NCBI GenBank assembly: GCA_016720595.1
Contig: JADKKI010000007.1
Coordinates: forward strand, 186,001 to 250,000
DNA from: Myxococcales bacterium
Lineage (GTDB): Bacteria; Myxococcota_A; Polyangia; Haliangiales; Haliangiaceae
Direction of reading: 5' to 3'
DNA: 64,000 nt
A model generated the notes under the pieces. It saw only the letters and a program-made list of their open reading frames with translations. It was not told where the DNA came from and ran no database searches. This document shows, piece by piece, positions 59,344 through 64,000 of this stretch. The translations under genes were made by a program, and so were the position numbers. Position 1 is the stretch's first letter. Every line of letters begins with the position of its first letter.

Positions 59344-60732
59344 GTGGCACATGTGCCGCCGCGCGCATCACGACTGTGGCACCATCGCTCCGCAGTGCTT
59401 CGCTGGCCCGGGAACTTCCTCCACTTCATCTGGCTCCTCCTGGTCGTGGTGATGAGCGGGCTGACCTACGGGATCGCGCGGCTCGGCATCTTCCTGTTCG
59501 TGTGGGGTCCCCGCCGCCGGCGCTCCCTCGCCCACCTCCGCGGCTGGATGCTCCGCACCACGATGACGTCCCTCGGCGCGACGTTCATCAAGCTCGGGCA
59601 GGTGATGTCGACCCGGCCGGATCTGTTCGAGCCGGAGATCATCAACCAGCTCCGCCGGCTCCAGGACAAGCTACCGCCGTTCGGGTTCTCGCGCGTCAAG
59701 GCGACGATCGAGGCGGAGCTCGGCAAACCGATGACCGAGGTGTTCGCGGACTTCGAGGAGAAGGCGATCGCCGCGGCGAGTGTGGCGCAGGTTCACCGCG
59801 CCCACCTGAAGGACGGTCGCGAGGTCGCGGTCAAGGTCCTCCGCCCCGGCGTGCGCCGTCAGGTCGAGCGCGACAAGGCGCTCCTGATCGGAGGCGCCAA
59901 GCTGCTCGCCCTGCGGCCGAAGTGGCGCCAGAACGATCCGGTCGGCCACACGCAGCACTTCGTCGAGGCGATCTACGAGCAGACCGATCTCCGGATCGAG
60001 GCGGAGAACTACACGCGGTTCCGCGCGAACTTCAAAGGGCGGCCGCGCGTCTCGTTCCCCGAGGTCTACCCCGAGTTCTCGAGTGAGAAGATCCTCACGA
60101 TGGAGTTCGTGCGCGGGGTCAAGGTCGATGCCCTGCCCGCCGACCGCCCGCCGGAGTTCAAGGCACAGCTCGCCGAGACCGTCCGGATGTCGATGTTCCG
60201 GATGTGCTTCGAGGACGGCTTCGTCCACGCCGACCTCCACCCCGGCAACATGGTGGTGCAGGACGACGGAACCCTCATCATCTTCGACGCCGGGCTCGCG
60301 AAGCTGCTGCACGAGGACGTGCTGATCCAGTTCATCGACATGACCAAGTGCCTCGCGATGGGCACGCCCGATGACCTCGTCAACCACCTCAAGCGGTTCC
60401 ACACCTACCTGGGGACGATCGACTGGGAGTCGCTGCGCACCGAGGTCGCGGCGTTCGCCACCAAGTTCCGCGCCAAGGATGTCGCCAAGCTCGAGTACGG
60501 CGAGCTGATCGGCGAGATGTTCGAGATCGGGCGCAAGTACCGGGTCCACCCGGTGACCGACATGATGCTGGTGTTCGTCGCGCTGATCACCGCCCAGGGC
60601 ATCGGCAAGATGCTCGAGCCCGAGCACAACGTGTTCGGGGCGGTCGCCCAGTTCCTGATGCCGATCCTGATGAAGCGCAACGAGCACATCCCCCAGACCG
60701 CCGAGGCCAAGGCGGCCGCGGCCGCGTCCTGA
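59344..60732 (+). CDS. ABC1/UbiB-family atypical kinase
   Basis: A 462-residue ADCK/UbiB protein. After a short hydrophobic segment (FIWLLLVVVMSGLTYGIARL), the KxGQ motif is FIKLGQVMSTRPDLF, the Ala-rich loop is ASVAQVHRAHLKDGREVAVK, and the catalytic HADLHPGNMVVQDDGT and DAGL (DFG-like) are intact. UbiB members support coenzyme Q or lipid metabolism; quinone substrate is not known here. GTG 59344 lies only 29 bp from the divergent kinase start. The C-terminal Ala/Lys tail is ordinary. Confidence 0.93.
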   Translation: MAHVPPRASRLWHHRSAVLRWPGNFLHFIWLLLVVVMSGLTYGIARLGIFLFVWGPRRRRSLAHLRGWMLRTTMTSLGATFIKLGQVMSTRPDLFEPEIINQLRRLQDKLPPFGFSRVKATIEAELGKPMTEVFADFEEKAIAAASVAQVHRAHLKDGREVAVKVLRPGVRRQVERDKALLIGGAKLLALRPKWRQNDPVGHTQHFVEAIYEQTDLRIEAENYTRFRANFKGRPRVSFPEVYPEFSSEKILTMEFVRGVKVDALPADRPPEFKAQLAETVRMSMFRMCFEDGFVHADLHPGNMVVQDDGTLIIFDAGLAKLLHEDVLIQFIDMTKCLAMGTPDDLVNHLKRFHTYLGTIDWESLRTEVAAFATKFRAKDVAKLEYGELIGEMFEIGRKYRVHPVTDMMLVFVALITAQGIGKMLEPEHNVFGAVAQFLMPILMKRNEHIPQTAEAKAAAAAS

Positions 60733-60850
60733 GGCACGTCAGCGAGGTCGCAGCGGGCCGCCCGGCGGGGGGGGGGCGCCGGAAGTCCGCTCGGGGAAAA
60801 CCCAGGGCCAAGGTCAGGCCTTCACGCGCTTCCCGCTTCCTCGTTTGATC

Positions 60851-60898
60851 CCCAACGTTGGGCTGCCGCGGGTGTGAACATCCCAGGGATCCCCTGGG
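60851..60898. promoter_or_regulatory. Two palindromes upstream of CFA synthase
   Basis: CCCAACGTTGGG (60851-60862) is a perfect 12-bp palindrome, and CCCAGGG-ATC-CCCTGGG (60882-60898) is a 7-bp inverted repeat. They sit 29 bp apart on centre, about 80-120 bases before the CFA synthase ATG, in a region with no gene (60733-60979). A run of ten G is at 60767-60776. A regulator dimer site is plausible. Confidence 0.45.
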
Positions 60899-60979
60899 CT
60901 TGGCCCATGCCGGCAAACCTTGCGCGGTCAGCGGGTTTGGCTTGTGTGGCGCCCGCGCACGTGGGAAAGAGGCAGCCTC

Positions 60980-62218
60980 ATGCAACACCACTCGTCCGGC
61001 GAGCGGACCCACCAGATGCCGCCGCCAGCTCCGACCTCCTCACTCCGCGGCTTGTTCGAGCGCGTCCTCCCGGCGATGGTCCCGACCCGCTCGAGCGAGG
61101 CGGAATCGATCATCCGGGAGCTGTTCGCGCTCGCGGATATCGAGATCGGCGGCACGCGCCCGGGCGACATCGTCGTCACGGACCCGAAGTTCTACGAGCG
61201 TACCCTCCGCGGTGCGTCGCTGGGCTTTGGCGAGGCGTACATGGACGAGCAGTGGGAGAGCAACGCGCTCGACGTCACCGTCGAGAAGATCATGCGCGCG
61301 AACCTCAAGCAGAAGATCCAGGGCAGCTGGAAGCTCAAGGCGCTGACCGCCAAGGCCCTGCTGATGAACCTGCAGAGCAAGACCCGCTCGGGGCCGTCGG
61401 TCGAGGCGCACTACGACATCGGCAACGACCTCTACACCCGCATGCTCGATAACCGCATGGTCTACACCTGCGGCTACTGGAAGAACGCCAAGACCCTGCA
61501 GGAGTCGCAGGACGCGAAGCTCGATCTCGTCGCCCGCAAGGTCGGCCTCAAGCCGGGCATGCGTGTCCTCGACCTCGGCTGCGGCTGGGGTGGCATGGCG
61601 AGCTGGGCCGCCGAGAAGTACGGCTGCTCGGTGGTCGGCGTGACCCTCTCGAAGGACCAGGTCGCGCTCGGCAACGAGATGTGGGGTCCCAACGGCAAGA
61701 AGCTCGATGTCGAGCTGAAGCTCATGGACTACCGGGACGTGAAGGGCACGTTCGACCGCGTGATCTCGATCGGCATGATGGAGCACGTCGGCCCGAAGAA
61801 TCACCGCGACATGATGTCGGTCATCCACCGCACCCTGAAGGATGACGGCGTGGCGCTGGTCCACACGATCGCGAACAACAGGAGCCTCCGCCACGGCACC
61901 GCGTGGATCGAGAAGTACATCTTCCCGAACGCGGTGGCGCCGTCGCTGTCCCAGATGGGGCGCGCGATGGAGGGGCTGTTCGTCCCCGAGGATCTCCACA
62001 ACATCGGGCCGGACTACGATCCGACGCTGATGGCGTGGTGGGACAACTTCGATCGCACGTACTCGGAGATCAGCCACCGGTACGACCGCAAGTTCTACCT
62101 GATGTGGAAGTTCTACCTGCTCGCCGCGGCCGGCGCGGCGCGCGCGCGGGATGGCCAGCTGTATCAGGTCGTGATGACGAAGATCGGCCGGGCGCAGCCC
62201 GACTGCCGCATGGTCTGA
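60980..62218 (+). CDS. cfa: Cyclopropane-fatty-acyl-phospholipid synthase
   Basis: CFA synthase adds a methylene from SAM across membrane phospholipid double bonds. The 412-residue protein has the N-terminal lipid-binding part (FYERTLRGASLGFGEAYMDE), the SAM motif VLDLGCGWGGMASWAAEKYG, the EAHYDIGNDLYTRMLDNRMV and YTCGYWKN blocks, and the ISIGMMEHVGPKN and FYLLAAAGAARARDGQLYQ segments of the family. ATG 60980 follows AGAGG at 60967-60971. The product probably works with the desaturase 156 bp downstream, which makes its substrate double bonds. Confidence 0.96.
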   Translation: MQHHSSGERTHQMPPPAPTSSLRGLFERVLPAMVPTRSSEAESIIRELFALADIEIGGTRPGDIVVTDPKFYERTLRGASLGFGEAYMDEQWESNALDVTVEKIMRANLKQKIQGSWKLKALTAKALLMNLQSKTRSGPSVEAHYDIGNDLYTRMLDNRMVYTCGYWKNAKTLQESQDAKLDLVARKVGLKPGMRVLDLGCGWGGMASWAAEKYGCSVVGVTLSKDQVALGNEMWGPNGKKLDVELKLMDYRDVKGTFDRVISIGMMEHVGPKNHRDMMSVIHRTLKDDGVALVHTIANNRSLRHGTAWIEKYIFPNAVAPSLSQMGRAMEGLFVPEDLHNIGPDYDPTLMAWWDNFDRTYSEISHRYDRKFYLMWKFYLLAAAGAARARDGQLYQVVMTKIGRAQPDCRMV

Positions 62219-62374
62219 TCGCCTGACCGCGCCGCGAGCTGTTCGCTGGCGCTCGATACCGAAGCCTGACCGGCACGAAGCGATTCGGCCGGTCTGGGCA
62301 TCAATGCGGCAGCAGCCCTGGGTGCCCATCGCGGTCGCGACAGCCAGCGACCGGGTTCGAACGGGCTCGACCGT

Positions 62375-63493
62375 TTAGGCGGCGAGCTGTGCGTCGTGGT
62401 CGTGGCCCACGAGGCCGGCACGGACGTGCAGCGGGTCGGAGGCGTCGCGGTCCCAGGCGTTCGCCATGAAGCGCGCGGCGTCGGCGAGGGCGTGGTGATA
62501 CGGCTCGCTGAGGTACGGGATGCCGTGGCGCTCGCACCAGCTGCGCGTGATCGCGGCGGCCTTGCGGATGTTCTGGTGCGGGATCTTGGGGAACAGGTGG
62601 TGCTCGACCTGATAGTCGAGGCCGATGAAGAAGTACGAGATGAACCGCGGCATCTCGAGGTTGCGCGTGGTCTCGAGCTGGTGGACCCAGTCCTTGTTCT
62701 GCTCGCGAACGATCGGCAGCCCCACGTGCGCGGGGAGGAACACGAGCGCGAGGAACACGCCGACCCCGGCCCAGATGCTCGAGTAGACGAGGAACGCGAC
62801 CAGCGGCCCCCAGATGAGCGACGGGATCAGCAGCCAGATCGAGTAGTGCGCGACGAGCGCGCCGACGTCCATCCACCACTCGCGCGTGACCCGGTGGCGC
62901 TTCCGCCAGTTGTAGAGGAACACGAGCGACGAGCGCCGCATGCCGAGCGCCATCAGCGTGGACATCGGCCAGAACGCCCACTTCTGGAAGTACCGCTGGA
63001 ACCAGCGCTCCTTGGGGCCGCACTTCTCGTGGGTGCCCTTGGTCGACGCGAACGGGAACGGCCGGATGTCCGGATCCACGCCCTCGACGTTGGGGTGACC
63101 GTGGTGGAGGCGGTCGTGCTTCTCGCGCCAGTACAGGATCGAGAGGCCGGACAGGACCGGGAACGCCAGGTACGCCATCAGGGCGTTGCGGCTGGGCGAC
63201 TTGGAGGTGCTGCGGTGGCTGCCTTCGTGGCCCATCATCGCGGCCGCCGTACACAGGACGGCGCACACCGGGACCAGCGCGAGCGCTGCGACCCAGCCGA
63301 ACATCCAGATCGCGACGAGGCACGCGGCGGTACCTCCGACGAGCAGCGCGAACTTCAACCAGCTGCGGACCTCGCGGTGATCGAACACACCCGCAAGGCG
63401 CAGCTCCTGACGGAGACTTCCAAGCTCGGGGACGGCCTGCATTGCCCTGTGGATACGATGGGTTCGGTCAGGAAGGCGAGTCTTCTTTGTCAT
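62375..63493 (-). CDS. Membrane fatty acid desaturase
   Basis: A 372-residue integral membrane di-iron desaturase. The three His boxes are HEGSH (MMGHEGSHRS), HDRLHHGHP, and QVEHHLFPKIPHQN. Four or more membrane segments flank them (for example FALLVGGTAACLVAIWMFGW). The family introduces double bonds into acyl chains at or near the membrane. It converges on CFA synthase, and the pair forms a membrane-fluidity module. The specificity (delta-9 or other) cannot be told. ATG 63493 starts the cytosolic N-terminal helix. Confidence 0.94.
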   Translation of the reverse strand: MTKKTRLPDRTHRIHRAMQAVPELGSLRQELRLAGVFDHREVRSWLKFALLVGGTAACLVAIWMFGWVAALALVPVCAVLCTAAAMMGHEGSHRSTSKSPSRNALMAYLAFPVLSGLSILYWREKHDRLHHGHPNVEGVDPDIRPFPFASTKGTHEKCGPKERWFQRYFQKWAFWPMSTLMALGMRRSSLVFLYNWRKRHRVTREWWMDVGALVAHYSIWLLIPSLIWGPLVAFLVYSSIWAGVGVFLALVFLPAHVGLPIVREQNKDWVHQLETTRNLEMPRFISYFFIGLDYQVEHHLFPKIPHQNIRKAAAITRSWCERHGIPYLSEPYHHALADAARFMANAWDRDASDPLHVRAGLVGHDHDAQLAA

Positions 63494-63623
63494 GAAATGA
63501 CCAGGATTCGCCCCGGCGATCGGCGATCTGGCCGAGATGACTCAGCTACTTCCTGGGAGGGCTGGTTTCGGCCTCCGATCAGGGGAAAAACGGGTCAGCC
63601 CCCTGTTCGCTGGCCGGCTCGGC

Positions 63624-64000
63624 TCACTGGACGGCGGCGGGCTTGCGGATCACGAGGATGCCCTCGATCTGCTCCGCCCGGACCGCGCCGAACGCCGAGA
63701 TCTCGTGCTCGTTGGCGTACTGGTTGTTCGAGAGGCTCGCGATGTCGAGCCAGGCGCGCGTCATGTCGAGGTGGTTGGCGCCGGCGTACAGGCTCTGGAT
63801 CGAGGTGGTCTTGGGGCCGGGCATCAGGGTCGAGACGCTGGTGTCGTTGCCCGTGAGGATGTCCTTGAACGGGATCCGCATCAGGAAGATGAAGCCTGCG
63901 GTGCCGCCGGAGGGCGTGCCCGCGGTGTCCCACTGGTGCGAGGCGCCGAGCGTGATCGAGCACGCGACGAGCGGGGACGGCTGGCTCGAGATGCCGTAGT
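63624..64000 (-). CDS. Unknown protein, cut by the window edge
   Basis: An open frame on the minus strand runs through the window edge. The visible C-terminal 125 residues include CSITLGASHQWDTAGTPSGG, TAGFIFLMRIPFKDILTGND and ANEHEISAFGAVRAEQIEGI. Gly/Ser/Thr content and beta-like segments suggest an exported or phage-tail-like protein (the GASHQWD-type blocks resemble Hcp-like beta proteins, but I am not sure). The internal Met at 63881 is not the real start. The stop is 63624-63626. Nothing else is known. Confidence 0.6.
   Translation of the reverse strand, partial: YGISSQPSPLVACSITLGASHQWDTAGTPSGGTAGFIFLMRIPFKDILTGNDTSVSTLMPGPKTTSIQSLYAGANHLDMTRAWLDIASLSNNQYANEHEISAFGAVRAEQIEGILVIRKPAAVQ

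Noticed and set aside
62340..62370. tRNA T-loop-like GGTTCGAA
   Set aside because: The flanking bases do not form a 5-bp T-stem, and no acceptor, D or anticodon arms can be built around it.

Overview
The window is a 64 kb chromosomal segment of a very GC-rich Gram-negative bacterium. Several features point to the Myxococcota (Polyangia/Kofleriaceae-like), although no 16S gene is present to confirm this. There are many secreted lipoproteins, a Hanks-type Ser/Thr kinase, an NtrC-type regulator, a hybrid histidine kinase, a giant TPR protein, a hemX-hemA-hemC cluster and many GTG starts. Neighbouring genes often overlap by 4 bp (GTGA or ATGA). I see no tRNA, rRNA, CRISPR array, insertion sequence or prophage. 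Most of the window is dense housekeeping DNA with accessory islands between.

Region by region. 1-6.8 kb (minus strand): dprA, topA, trmFO and an SDR gene, then xerC at the left edge; a plus-strand lipoprotein gene lies between the SDR gene and xerC. 6.9-9.0 kb: a LysM protein and a CpoB/YbgF-like protein broken by a frameshift. 9.1-12.6 kb: a small unknown gene, hemX-like, hemA and hemC (early tetrapyrrole synthesis). 12.6-16.6 kb: thioredoxin, a Cys-rich lipoprotein, a fused RNA 2'-phosphotransferase/poly(ADP-ribose)-glycohydrolase-type protein, and an HNH endonuclease flanked by a repeated hairpin. 16.6-17.6 kb: about 1 kb without a gene, ending in degenerate repeats. 17.6-24.9 kb: the cell-elongation cluster mreB (frameshifted), mreC, a 37-residue membrane peptide, mreD, mrdA, rodA and a Ser/Thr kinase. 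25.2-27.4 kb: a PpiD/SurA-like periplasmic chaperone. 27.6-35.0 kb: one 2484-residue TPR protein. 35.2-41.8 kb: a Met-rich secreted protein, then clpB-dnaJ-lon, a protein quality-control operon. 41.8-44.9 kb: two paralogous lipoproteins (the first frameshifted) and a PQQ-type sugar dehydrogenase. 45.2-50.9 kb: a small T2SS-ATPase-N-domain-like protein, Rieske protein and isocitrate dehydrogenase, an adenylate-forming enzyme, an NtrC-type regulator and an ECF sigma factor. 51-57.7 kb: secreted proteins, a GH25 lysozyme lipoprotein, two methyltransferases, a MazF-type toxin/antitoxin pair and a DUF885 metallopeptidase-like lipoprotein. 57.7-64 kb: a hybrid histidine kinase, an ABC1/UbiB kinase, cyclopropane-fatty-acid synthase, a fatty acid desaturase and a partial gene.

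The gene sets fit together as growth and envelope functions (MreBCD-MrdA-RodA, LysM and CpoB-like proteins, PpiD-like chaperone, lysozyme), proteostasis (ClpB-DnaJ-Lon), heme synthesis, DNA topology and uptake (TopA-DprA-XerC) and membrane-lipid modification (UbiB-like kinase, CFA synthase, desaturase). Three genes carry single-base frameshifts at runs of G or C (mreB, cpoB-like and one lipoprotein). For an essential gene such as mreB this points to consensus errors in the assembly rather than real gene decay.

The most unusual items are the one-chain KptA-PARG fusion, the 37-residue membrane peptide translationally locked between mreC and mreD, the 120-residue Lys/Ala-rich N-terminal extension on TopA, the giant TPR protein with an internal degenerate repeat block, and the hairpin repeat flanking the HNH gene.
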